A stretch of 64,000 nt of DNA, taken from the NCBI RefSeq assembly GCF_000234665.1, contig NC_018331.1:186001-250000 (forward strand), read 5' to 3'. Below are positions 49,287 to 58,852 of the stretch, piece after piece. The number at the start of each line of letters is the position of its first letter. The stretch's first letter is position 1. Position numbers and translations under genes: made by a program. Origin of the DNA: Leishmania mexicana MHOM/GT/2001/U1103. Its lineage: Eukaryota; Euglenozoa; Kinetoplastea; Trypanosomatida; Trypanosomatidae. Below the pieces are notes generated by a model. The model worked only from the letters and a program-made list of their open reading frames with translations. It had not been told where the DNA came from and did not search any database.

Positions 49287-51959
49287 ATGCTGCGCTTCCC
49301 AAAGCAGGTGCGAGGTGCGCACGGCACATACCGGGTCGCGCTGTGCGGCTCATGTCGCGGTGTCGCACCAACACCGCCACGGATGCAACTGCAGCATCGT
49401 GACCGCATTATTGGCTCACATGGCGCGGGGCTCGTCAATCATCAGTCGATGGCCACGATGGAGATCCGCTCCAACTTCACGCGTGTGCAGAACGCCGCGC
49501 CGGCAGCCGACCTTTTTCGTACCAAAGTGCACGAAGGCCTCGGTACTAGCGACAAGGACCCGTACCTGCGCACGCTGCCGAACCAAGAGTCCCGTCCACC
49601 AGAGAGCTCCGTGCTGCGCGTGGCTGCGGCGACTGCCCCGTCCCTCGAGGAGCGGCAGTGCCTGCACCAAAAGTGGGGCACACTGCAGTACTGGCTCGGC
49701 GACCAACACCCGCGTCTGCCTCTCTTCCTTGAAGAGCTGCTCGTCTCGGACGCATTGCCTGTGTCGCCAGCAGCTGAGGCCATGGTGCAGAGGTTTGCCG
49801 CCGAGGTCATCCCAGCCATGGCGAAGCAGGGCGGCCCAGGCGCGGAGGAGAAGCTAGAGGTGCTATGGAAGCAGGCGGTTCAGGCTTACGGGAAGCTGAA
49901 CACGTCTCACGTCTTCGACAAGGTGGCCTTCGAGCTCGAGCTCGCCGCGCTGCACGGTCGCTACCAGGCGGGCATGTCTGCGTTGTCGCCGTGCGAGGAT
50001 GGCGCCCTGGCGCTCGAGGTGCTTCGTCGGAAGGCCATTGCGAAGCGGAACGCTTTCCTGCGCGAGGGGCTGCTGCCGCTGGTGCGCAACAGTGCGTACA
50101 TTGGCTACGGAGATGGTGTGTGGCGTGTCTTTTTTGACAGCGTTGCGGCACACAAGAGGGACCTCTTCTCCTCCTCCAATTCGCCCGTCAGCGCCACGCT
50201 TGGCTTTGCATGGGAGGCGATCATGATGGAAGATGCGGTGCGTACCCCTGCCATGACGGCTCCCGTCGCGCTCTACCTGCTGCTAGTCTCGATCTCTGAG
50301 AGCCATATCCGCGCTCCTGCGGAGCTGAAGTCCGCATCGGCACACCTCGACGAGGGCATCGTGGCCACAGAGCAGCACGTGGTGCCCTCGGCGTTCGCGA
50401 CGGTTAGCCCAATTGTGAAGCGCCGCTTCGCTGCAGAGGCCTTGAAGACGCTGCTAGGAGAGGTGAAGGGATGCGGCCGTCTCGCAAAGGCTCTGCGTTC
50501 CGCCAGGCTCTACGACTGGAGCCGCGACGCTGCGCTGTGTGAGGCGATGCTAGACGACCGACAGCTCTTGCGGGCTGACGTGGCAAATATGGTGGATCGT
50601 TTTGACAGCACCGCTGAGGTGAAGTCGCTGCTGCAGTCGCTGATGAGTGGGACGGACAGCGCCATCAAGGCACACGTCAGCCACGTCTTTCAGCTCGCTG
50701 GCACGGCGAGTAAGAGTCACCAGCTGGTGGACTGGGACGCCGCCATGTCCGCCGTGGACTGGCCACACTGCTGGCGCGAGCATGCGCGCGAACTGCTTTC
50801 CGACCCTGCAACGTTGGAGGCGGTGTACCGCCTGCTCAAGAACGCGACTGGCGCAAAGCACGCCACGAAGCGGCTCTTTCGTGACGAGTACGCGGCTGAG
50901 GTGGAGGCAGCTCTGCAGCGACGCAAGGAACGCGCAGGGACACGCAAGGTCAGGGTCGAGCAGCTGGTCCGGAACCTCACGTCGTATGAGCAGGTAGAGA
51001 ACACGCTTGCCGTGCTTCGTGAAGCGGGTGTGTCGCTGCAGGAGCTCGAATGTGCCGAGCTAGCCACTATGGGGCAGCACACAGTGCGCCGCCCGCAGGT
51101 GGACAATGGGGTGCTCGACCTCCTTTTGGAGGCCATTCGTCAGCGCCATCCATCGTGGGCAAAGTCAGGCGTTCTCCCAGCAGTCGCCTCTGAGGTGGCC
51201 AAGTCGCCGGTGTGGTACTTGGAGTGCATGACGCGTGTATACATTCGCCTTTCCTACGTCCCGCAGGCGGCAGCGGCTCTAATGGCGCAGCGCACGCGTC
51301 GCCGTATCGGCCCTGTCGGGACGGAGCCGACTCAGTTTAACGTGCCTACGGAGATGGGTATGGTGGAGCAGTACGACAATTTACAGTACAAGCGGTACGA
51401 CTGGCAAGGCTGGTATCAGCGCATGGTGGACGTTCACAACCGCAACGTCTCCGTCAAGTGCCGCCTCGACGATTTGAAGCGGCTGGACGCCTACGGAAAC
51501 CCGTTCGTGGAGATGCAAACGGAAAGGCGCCTGCGCATTCTCGCTGATCATCGCGTTGGCATGGGCGTGCTGAAGCTCGATAGTGACAAGTATGAGGATC
51601 AGCTCGACAATATAACCTACGGCTCGACGAAGTTGTCTGAACTGCTGGCGGACGCTCGCAAGGCGCAGCTAGGCAAGGAGTACTGGCCCTCGGTCGAGGT
51701 GAAGGTGCGCCGTCCGTCTGGGCAGAGCAAGACGTACTACTCCGTTCTCGATGATGCCCGCATCGAGTCAAAGAGCAAGGAGCTCTACGCGAAATACCGC
51801 GAGGCCAAGAAGCGAAGCCTCTTCGTGACGCCGATGGACATTTGGTTGGATGTGAAGGGTATGCAGGTGCGCAAGGCGGCGGAGACGGCAGACGCGCAAG
51901 GCTACACCGTCGACTCCCTGCACGACACGATGGACGACGACAGCAACGGCAAAGACTGA
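49287..51959 (+). CDS. Probable mitochondrial protein, 890 residues, unknown
   Basis: The N-terminus MLRFPKQVRGAHGTYRVAL is Arg/Lys-rich, free of acidic residues and amphipathic, as expected of a mitochondrial import presequence. The body is helical and soluble, with no membrane segment or recognised enzyme motif. Its C-terminal third is Tyr/Trp/Arg-rich (YDNLQYKRYDWQGWYQRM, then KLSELLADARKAQLGKEYWP, then an acidic tail). Such large, helical, presequence-bearing proteins are common among kinetoplastid-specific mitoribosome or RNA-processing components, and that is my guess only. An extension upstream would begin at GTG; the ATG at 49287 is preferred because it directly exposes the presequence. 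Confidence 0.78.
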   Translation: MLRFPKQVRGAHGTYRVALCGSCRGVAPTPPRMQLQHRDRIIGSHGAGLVNHQSMATMEIRSNFTRVQNAAPAADLFRTKVHEGLGTSDKDPYLRTLPNQESRPPESSVLRVAAATAPSLEERQCLHQKWGTLQYWLGDQHPRLPLFLEELLVSDALPVSPAAEAMVQRFAAEVIPAMAKQGGPGAEEKLEVLWKQAVQAYGKLNTSHVFDKVAFELELAALHGRYQAGMSALSPCEDGALALEVLRRKAIAKRNAFLREGLLPLVRNSAYIGYGDGVWRVFFDSVAAHKRDLFSSSNSPVSATLGFAWEAIMMEDAVRTPAMTAPVALYLLLVSISESHIRAPAELKSASAHLDEGIVATEQHVVPSAFATVSPIVKRRFAAEALKTLLGEVKGCGRLAKALRSARLYDWSRDAALCEAMLDDRQLLRADVANMVDRFDSTAEVKSLLQSLMSGTDSAIKAHVSHVFQLAGTASKSHQLVDWDAAMSAVDWPHCWREHARELLSDPATLEAVYRLLKNATGAKHATKRLFRDEYAAEVEAALQRRKERAGTRKVRVEQLVRNLTSYEQVENTLAVLREAGVSLQELECAELATMGQHTVRRPQVDNGVLDLLLEAIRQRHPSWAKSGVLPAVASEVAKSPVWYLECMTRVYIRLSYVPQAAAALMAQRTRRRIGPVGTEPTQFNVPTEMGMVEQYDNLQYKRYDWQGWYQRMVDVHNRNVSVKCRLDDLKRLDAYGNPFVEMQTERRLRILADHRVGMGVLKLDSDKYEDQLDNITYGSTKLSELLADARKAQLGKEYWPSVEVKVRRPSGQSKTYYSVLDDARIESKSKELYAKYREAKKRSLFVTPMDIWLDVKGMQVRKAAETADAQGYTVDSLHDTMDDDSNGKD

Positions 51960-53411
51960 CGCAGTTCACCCACGAAGCAGACGAGGCGCGGCAGCGTTCA
52001 ACTGTATGTACGAGAGTACGTGCTTCATCTTTTTTTTATATGAGTGCCTCTACGCATGCGCATGTTGGTGTGCATTTCACCGCGCGTGACTGTTGACATC
52101 GGTGAGGACTGATGGAGGGTGGGTCGGGGAGGGTAGGGGCTGTGTCTCATGCGTTGGGATCCACCGGGAGCTCCCTAGAAAAGGAGAGAGAGCAAAGCAC
52201 AGGGAGGGAGACGCGTGCACATTGTACCTGCGAAACGTCCTCAAGAGCCAGCAACCACACGCACGCGCACGCGTGCGTGTGTGTGTGTGTGCGGAGTCGC
52301 AGGAGGGGCCGCATGCGAAGCGACGACAAAAAAGATGAGAGAAGCCGCGTGCCGCTGTCTGTGTCCGTGTCTGTGTATGTGGGAGAGAATAAGGCTCAGT
52401 CTCCGGCCTCCTCGTCTTCCTCCCCTCCGGCGTCGTCCGCGTTCTTTTGCTCTGCCGCGCCGGCGAGGACACGGATAATATGCATCGCGGCGTACAAGAG
52501 AAGGGCGGGCGGCAGCGGATGGGTGGTGGTGGTGATACAAGTCCTGCCTCACGCCGCGTCTCCCCAGCAAAGGGCCGTGAGAACTTTGATCGCCTCCTCT
52601 ACTGCGGCAGCCGCAGCCTCTTCTCCCCCGTTCATGGACCCTGCCGTCTCTCTTTTTCGCGACGGAGGTCCGCCATGTTTCGCCTTTCTGCATCCGCCTT
52701 GCTGCTTGATGGATAGTGCATGGCATGTCTGTAGGTATGTGCCGGTGCTGGTGGTGCTGCGGAGCATCTCTCATTATCTCTTGTTCTCCCTCTCTTCACC
52801 TGACCTTGCTTTATGTCGCGAGCGCGGCTCGTGGACGTTTTGCGACGTATCGTGGCTGCGCCTCCTACCTCCCTTTCCTTCCGCGCCTGGAACCACCGTT
52901 ATCATCTCGACACGCGCACGACACATGCAGAGAGATGAAAGAAGGTTACAGTATTCACTAACGTCCACAATGGTTCTCCGCCCTTCCCCACATACGAAGA
53001 TACACTCTCTCTCACACATACACACACTTCTTCACATCCACGCACACGAGGGCAGACGAGTCGCTCTCTGCACGGTCAGGCTCTAGCGCAGGGACCAGCA
53101 ACCGCAGCAGCTCGCCCCCCCCCCCTCCTTTTTTTTTCGGTCTTTACAGCCGACGCTTTTAGCAACAAAAGACGACCCTCTCTGCTGCACGTTGACTACA
53201 AAGTCGGTCATCGCGGCTGTGTGTGCGTGTGGCATCTTGCTCTCTTCGCCGAATCGGCCCACCGCATTGTTTGCGCCGCCTTTTTTTCTTCTCCCTTCGA
53301 ACGTTGCAGGGCGTGCTGGAGCGAGCGTCTCTCTTCCGCTCGGCGTGGCACGCGCTGTACGGCGCGGAGACGACAGCACTGACGCGTGTATGGTTATTAT
53401 ATCCTTGCGCC
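51960..53411. other. Intergenic, mitochondrial protein gene to 314-residue hypothetical
   Basis: No gene is supported, although one frame stays open for 300 codons (52112-53086) with non-coding composition. It contains a T8 run near 52031, GT-rich sequence near 52272-52292 and a C11 run followed by T9 (53115-53137). Pyrimidine-rich DNA at 53279-53300 may provide the splice acceptor. Confidence 0.7.
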
Positions 53412-54356
53412 ATGCTTTCCGCTTCATCTTCCAGCACTGAACTGGAGACTGCCGACGACGCTCCCGTCGAACACGCCACACTTGCCTACGAGCGAGTGAG
53501 GCGTGAACATGCGCTCCAGCGCTACTTAAAGGCCCGAGAGGCGTACGAAGTCGCGTGCATCGCACGCGACCGTCGCCAGCTTGTCGTGCAGTCACACAAC
53601 CACACGCTACGGCTACTGGAGCGGGTCGTTGGAGATGTAAAGGCTGTTGTCGATGCAACTCTGAAAGAAGGGTTCTCGGTGCGAGAGTCCACAGTCACAG
53701 CTGCTGAGATGCTGCTCGCTTCTTCTTGCTACAAGAGGGCTGAGCGAGGTCTTGTGAGTTTGTTGGTGCAGGAGAGACGGCAACATGAAGTGTCACAGGT
53801 CGCTACCCCGCCGCCAACGGAGACGTCTCTTATACCGCAAGTGTTTTCGTCCAGCTCGCGGGCTGACAAGCCAGTGGTATCGTCGTCAGAAAAACACATG
53901 CTGCGTCCGCTGCTTCTCCTGTGTGAGTGGCGGCTTGACTACGCAACTCTGCTGTGCCGCCAACGCTTGCCGCTGTTTTCAGAGTTGGCGCGTGCCCAGC
54001 GACTGGTGTACAACTCTAGTGAGGGCGCTAGAGAGGCACGTAGGCGCGTGGGCGCGCCGACGCCATCTGTCGTTCAACAGTGTCGGGTGCAAGTTTCGGA
54101 AGCCAGGGCCTCGCTTGCTAAGGCGAGAACGTCTCAAGAGTCGCTCAAGGATCGCCTTCATCAACTACATGAAATGTTGCTCCGAAGCGCACCTGTTCAC
54201 GCCGAGAGCGGTGTCTTCGTGGATGCTGATGTTGCAGAGGAAATTCAAGCACAAGTTCGGCGAGAGATGGCCGTCGGCCGCGTTACGCTGCTGCGTATTC
54301 TGTGCGAGAATTTGAGTGGCGCCTTTGACGAGAGAGGGCGACTGACGACTCGCTGA
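53412..54356 (+). CDS. Hypothetical protein, 314 residues, helical
   Basis: Not recognised. From the ATG at 53412 ([16 protein letters not shown]) it is mostly helical, with an Arg/Glu-rich segment (LAYERVRREHALQRYLKAREAYEVA) and a later coiled-coil-like segment (VSEARASLAKARTSQESLKD, then LHQLHEMLL). A Pro/Thr/Ser linker separates them. It has no membrane segment or obvious catalytic motif. Codon use is a little less G/C-biased at third positions than in neighbours, which suggests lower expression or faster divergence. Upstream in-frame sequence begins at GTG and translates the pyrimidine-rich leader, so it was excluded. Confidence 0.7.
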   Translation: MLSASSSSTELETADDAPVEHATLAYERVRREHALQRYLKAREAYEVACIARDRRQLVVQSHNHTLRLLERVVGDVKAVVDATLKEGFSVRESTVTAAEMLLASSCYKRAERGLVSLLVQERRQHEVSQVATPPPTETSLIPQVFSSSSRADKPVVSSSEKHMLRPLLLLCEWRLDYATLLCRQRLPLFSELARAQRLVYNSSEGAREARRRVGAPTPSVVQQCRVQVSEARASLAKARTSQESLKDRLHQLHEMLLRSAPVHAESGVFVDADVAEEIQAQVRREMAVGRVTLLRILCENLSGAFDERGRLTTR

Positions 54357-54969
54357 AGGGCCTTCTTTTCGCTGCGTTCCGTGGGAGCACATAGTTGCTT
54401 TTTTCTTCTCGCCGGACTGCGCTGATGGCCGTGACAGCGACCCGACCAGCGCACAGGTGTGTTTCTTTTCCGTTCCCCTTCCCCCCCCCCTCCATCACCA
54501 CCGACTGCGCGTGGGTGCACTTCGTGGTCGCATCGGGTTCGCATGCGACATACACGGCTGCTGCCCCCATGTCCCTCTACTCCCGTGCTCCACTGAAACG
54601 AAACGCTAAGAAAGTGACGAAGCTAATCAGAGCAGGTGCGCCATCACCCCACCCCCACCCGCCGTCTCCGCGGCGACACCACGAAGGCATATACTGAACG
54701 TCATGTGCACTGTGTCTCCTCGTTGTGTCTTGCAGCTGGCGCTTCTGCGCACTCTCCGGCCGTACACTCTCCCGAGATGTTTCTCCGGTTTACTCTCCTA
54801 GACGCCGAAGGTGAACACCGATGCGTTTCTGGCGGTACCGTTTTCCTCTGTGTGTTCACCATTCTTTGTCTTTCGGATCTCCTCGCTCCTTTGCGGTGCT
54901 GTGTGCCCCACCATTACGACACTCCTCCGTCACCTCCCAACCGTCACTGGCGCTCCCTGACACACGCAC
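54357..54969. other. Intergenic, 314-residue hypothetical to small membrane protein
   Basis: No gene is seen. A C10 run lies at 54481-54490 and a CT-rich stretch at about 54840-54900 precedes the next gene. Confidence 0.7.
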
Positions 54970-55578
54970 ATGTCCACCATCAGCCACCTGCAGAAGTGCT
55001 CCTTTCTTGCTGGCAAACGCCTCCTCGTAGCATCCCATTTCTCAACACCCACCAGACTTATCTCGAACGGCAAAATGAAGGTCGAGCTGACAATGCAGTA
55101 CCTGGACGAGTGGATGCTCCGCTGGCGCAAATTCCAGACGGAGAGCGACTGGCGGATTGAGAAGAACCGCCAGTGGTGGCGGCAGGCAAACATTGTGACT
55201 GCCGGTGCGGTGATGGGCAGCCTTGTTATGTACACCGCCGGCACTGCGACCATCCGCCGCCAGTTCGGCGCCCCTCACTTTTTCGACGTCGGTGTGGACG
55301 CTAAGATCAAGGAAGCCATCTGCGATACCATAACGAGCCGCTGGCGCTACACCCCACAGGGGTACGGACGTCTGATGGTGGTGGGGCTGCCCACCTTCTT
55401 CGTCTTCGCTATTTCCGAGCACATCCAGGAGCGCAGGCGCCTCCGCGCCTACGTGAGGCAGAATACCGTGTTTGGCGAGCAGGCGCGCCGCCTTGTGCAG
55501 AATGGCAAAATCGAGGAATACCTCGCGGTAGACATCAAGGCCTCGCTCCCTCAGAACCAGACGCAGCTTTACGCGTAA
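54970..55578 (+). CDS. Small two-helix protein, probably mitochondrial membrane
   Basis: A 202-residue protein. The first 35 residues (MSTISHLQKCSFLAGKRLL...) are basic and hydroxylated without acidic residues, fitting a mitochondrial presequence. Two hydrophobic segments lie at about 73-92 (NIVTAGAVMGSLVMYTAGTA) and 137-154 (LMVVGLPTFFVFAISEHI). Between them is a charged loop and after them a basic helical tail. The arrangement suits an inner-membrane subunit or assembly protein of a respiratory complex or ATP synthase, but no family is recognised. An internal ATG at 55075 (MKVELTMQ) would remove the presequence and is less attractive. Confidence 0.75.
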   Translation: MSTISHLQKCSFLAGKRLLVASHFSTPTRLISNGKMKVELTMQYLDEWMLRWRKFQTESDWRIEKNRQWWRQANIVTAGAVMGSLVMYTAGTATIRRQFGAPHFFDVGVDAKIKEAICDTITSRWRYTPQGYGRLMVVGLPTFFVFAISEHIQERRRLRAYVRQNTVFGEQARRLVQNGKIEEYLAVDIKASLPQNQTQLYA

Positions 55579-56288
55579 GCTTGAGTGGGAGGCGCTGACA
55601 GACTCGGCGACAGTGGTGAACAAGAGGAAGCAACACTGTGGGGAGCGAAATAAGGGGCAGATCAGCACCGCACATGTGACTCCAGGGTTTTGAATCATCA
55701 TGGGCGTCTCTGCGCATCACTGTGCGCTGGGGGCCGCCATGGCTGTTGAACAGCCTCTCCCCTCCACGGTGCATACCTGTCTGTGCATGCCCTCAGCATT
55801 TTTGTTCCCTCACCTACCCACCCACCCACGCGCGCACACACACACACACACAGACCGCCGCTTCAAAAGGTATCGCAGTTCCCGTTGCGCGCACATGCTC
55901 ACATGCGCGCGCGCTAATATTTCGAGCACCGAATGTGCGCCATTCCCACTCCTTTCCAGAGTCCGCACTGTTGCCGAGTATGTGTGTGTTCTGTTGTTGG
56001 AAGATGTCGCTCCCCTCCCCGTTGTTCTCTTTTCTTCCCTCTTATAGCGTAGTAGTAGTTTGGCAGGTAAGCTGGATGATGACGCGCGTGCTCCTCCCCT
56101 CCCGCGGCTTCCGCCCACCGCGCCTGAGCAGTTGCGCAACGGAACATGAATACATTTATAAGCACGAGTTGTTCACGGACGTCTGTTTTATTCTGCCAGA
56201 CACCATCCCCCACACCTCCTTTAAGCGGCGAAGGGGAAAAAACAAGAATAACTATGAAAACAAAAACCACATCGAAGAATCACCGAAA

Positions 56289-56558
56289 ATGGCCGGCGAC
56301 AAAGACGGCCTCAAGCGCGCGTCAGCGGCGCGCCGTAAGCGCAGAGCGCCACAGAGAGAAAAAAAGCGTGAGAGCCAAGGGCCGGGGCTGCTCGGCTGCT
56401 TGAGCAACTCGAAGGCAGAGGACAACACCACTTCTGAAACTTGCCACTCTGAGCATGTCCAAAGGCGGGGTTGCCTGCGCGCCTCCGTGTCGGCCGACGC
56501 GGCAAGGCACATGCTGAGGTCCTACGCGGCTTCACCGTGTACCGCAGCACGATGTTGA
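56289..56558 (+). CDS. Candidate small basic protein, 89 residues (uncertain)
   Basis: A short frame beginning MAGDKDGLKRASAARRKRR, with the G/C third-position preference of the real genes here, in an interval otherwise too long for this cluster. The first third is strongly basic, followed by a Cys-containing segment (GLLGCLSNSKAEDNTT). No domain is recognised. It could equally be a chance frame in UTR sequence. It would leave gaps of 0.7 and 2.3 kb to its neighbours. Confidence 0.3.
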   Translation: MAGDKDGLKRASAARRKRRAPQREKKRESQGPGLLGCLSNSKAEDNTTSETCHSEHVQRRGCLRASVSADAARHMLRSYAASPCTAARC

Positions 56559-57046
56559 TTTTTATTTGCGCGCTGGGTCCCCAACATCTGCGATGCCTGT
56601 GGTATCCTTTTTTTTTGGCCTATATAATCTCTCCCCGTCGCACCCCACGTTCACTTCTTCCCTGGCTTCTTTTTCTGTTACATCTCCCGTCGATAACATC
56701 CCTGTGCATACACGCGTATACACGGATGCGTTACCACACGCATGCACGCACGACAACCTTCCGCCACGTGTAAACGTTGCATGCATGTGTATGCACACGT
56801 CGTAGGAAAAGCAACAAGCAACCATAAAAAAACGAGGAACGAGCGAACGGACATACGAGCAGCAACAACCAGGTCGAGCATGAAAGCACACGACCATCGT
56901 ACGCCGCACGACATACGGAGGCTTGCAGAGGCAAAGGAAGTTTTCTTTTTCTTTCTTCGCGTATGCTGCAGCTGATCTCCTCCCCCTCGTCCTCGGTTTC
57001 TCGCTGTGCTGGTGTCTCTTTCCTATTATAGCTTACGTTCTTCACG

Positions 57047-57071
57047 TATATATATATATATGTATATATAT
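57047..57071. repeat. TA microsatellite
   Basis: A short (TA)n tract with one TG interruption in intergenic DNA. Confidence 0.9.
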
Positions 57072-58852
57072 TATGAACACCGTCACAGCCATCGTCGTCG
57101 TCGGCTCTCTCTCTCTCTCTATCTGTGTGTGTGTGTGTCCCATTCTGTCGTTTTCCTTGGACTGGGCGGATCTGCGTGCAGGGGTGTATTTTCTGGGGTT
57201 GTGTGTCCCTCTCTCTCTTTTTGTTTCGGTGTGGGACTTGCTTCTCCTTCTCCCCAGCGCCACATCGCTCTTGTGCATATCCTTGACGGATGCGTGCGTG
57301 CTCGCGCTTGCCGGGTTTCCTGTTTTGCTAAGTGTGCATAGGTCTATAAAGTGTGTGATTCACCTATTCCTTTCTCAGTCCGTCTCGCTTCTTCTTCCTT
57401 CGCTTCTTCCCCCCCCCCCAAGTTGGATGCGGGCGCCGTTTTGATCGTGTCCTCCGCTCCGTTGTCTCGTCCCACCTGCTTCTTTGTGTTGCGTCGGCGT
57501 TCTACTCTGCGTGTCGTTCCCCTGTTCTCTCTCCCCTCTCTCTCTTTCTCTGTGTCCTTTGTTATCCGCTCCCTTAGAGCCGTTCTCTGTCTCTCTTTTT
57601 TTCTACGTTGTTTGATGCTCATGCAACAAACCCACGCCCACCGCGACGACGCCCAGCCAACCACAGTCGCCGTTGTGTTGCCTTTCGCGCGTCTCTCTTC
57701 CTAGCCGTCTGTCACGGACTCCAGGCAGTGTTTCTTGTCTCCAGACCAGTGCTGTCCTCACTGCCCTCTCTGTTTAGCGCTGTCTCTCTCAAGGGCAGAC
57801 CCGCGTGCCAGACGGGTTGTGCAGTGCCGCGTTTCATGCGTTAGAGGCGCGCATCGTCTTCGTCTTCACCAATCCGCCTGCGCCCACCTCGTTCAAGCTT
57901 GGCCCTCCCTTCTTGATACGTAGAAGATCTGAAGGGGAGACGTTGTGTGGAGGGAAGAACGCGAAGAACGTCCGTTGTTGCCAAGACTGTTCCGCTTTCT
58001 CTCTATCTTTTGGGGCAGCTCCGCGTGGCAGCAGTTCCGCGTTTGGGCGGACCGATAACAACACAGACGACGACGAAAAGGAGAACAGGAAAACGACCCT
58101 TTTTCCGGACACGCGGAGGGACACGCGGATACAGCATTACTCATCTACGCAGAGGGCGTGAGATCTAGTGTGCAGGCAAGCAGGCGTAGACGTCAAGGGA
58201 GAGAAAGCTGGGGCGCATACATATACACGAGCAGAAACAGAGAGCAACGCTCTGGTGCGCCCACGCAACACCGACAACGGAAAAAAAAACAGGCATAAGT
58301 GTCAGCCACGAAAACGCACGCACACACATACACTCACCGACGAGCTCAACCGCTATTTTTTTTTTGAGTGAGGTGGTGTGTGGGTGTGTGGGCGGGGGTG
58401 AAGATTTTGTGCTCTCTGTTTCTATTCCTGCTCGTCCGCCATCTCGCCTGCTTTCTTTCCCTTCACGACCTCTTTCTCTATTTTCTTTTCAGTGGCTGGG
58501 TAATTTTTCGCATAATAGAAATATATATATATGTGTGGCAAAGGTGCGGGCCCACTTCTGTCGCCCTCGCTCTCACTCTTTCTAGCTTCTGCACTGTTGT
58601 TGTTGGCTGCAAAGTGCTGTTTGCTGCGAAGGGGCCGACCGGCGTCTTGCACCTCTCTTCCCTTCCCCCTCACCTCCTCCTCTCGCGTACATCTACGAAT
58701 CTCTCTGCCTTCCAGTGGGCGTGCGGCGGTCGCATCCAGACACCTCGCCGTCACACCTCCAGCAGCCGTGCTCTTAAGCGCTTCCTCGTGTGCTTGAATT
58801 ATTCTCTCTCTCAACATTGTGTGTGCTTGCGTTGGCGGGGATCGTACGGCGG

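Larger units (their letters stand above)
55579..58852. other. Long intergenic interval before the lectin-like glycoprotein gene
   Basis: Apart from the low-confidence small frame at 56289-56558, no gene is seen in 3.3 kb. It holds a CA tract (55836-55852), the (TA)n at 57047-57071 and a C9 run at 57411-57419. Long CT-rich DNA runs from 57085 to 57800. A purine-rich stretch lies at about 58060-58310, and CT-rich sequence at 58640-58710 precedes the next gene. Confidence 0.65.

Noticed and set aside
52112..53086. 324-codon + strand frame in an intergenic region
   Set aside because: Its translation is microsatellite and Ser/His/Cys-rich, with no codon bias like the real genes and no recognisable motif.
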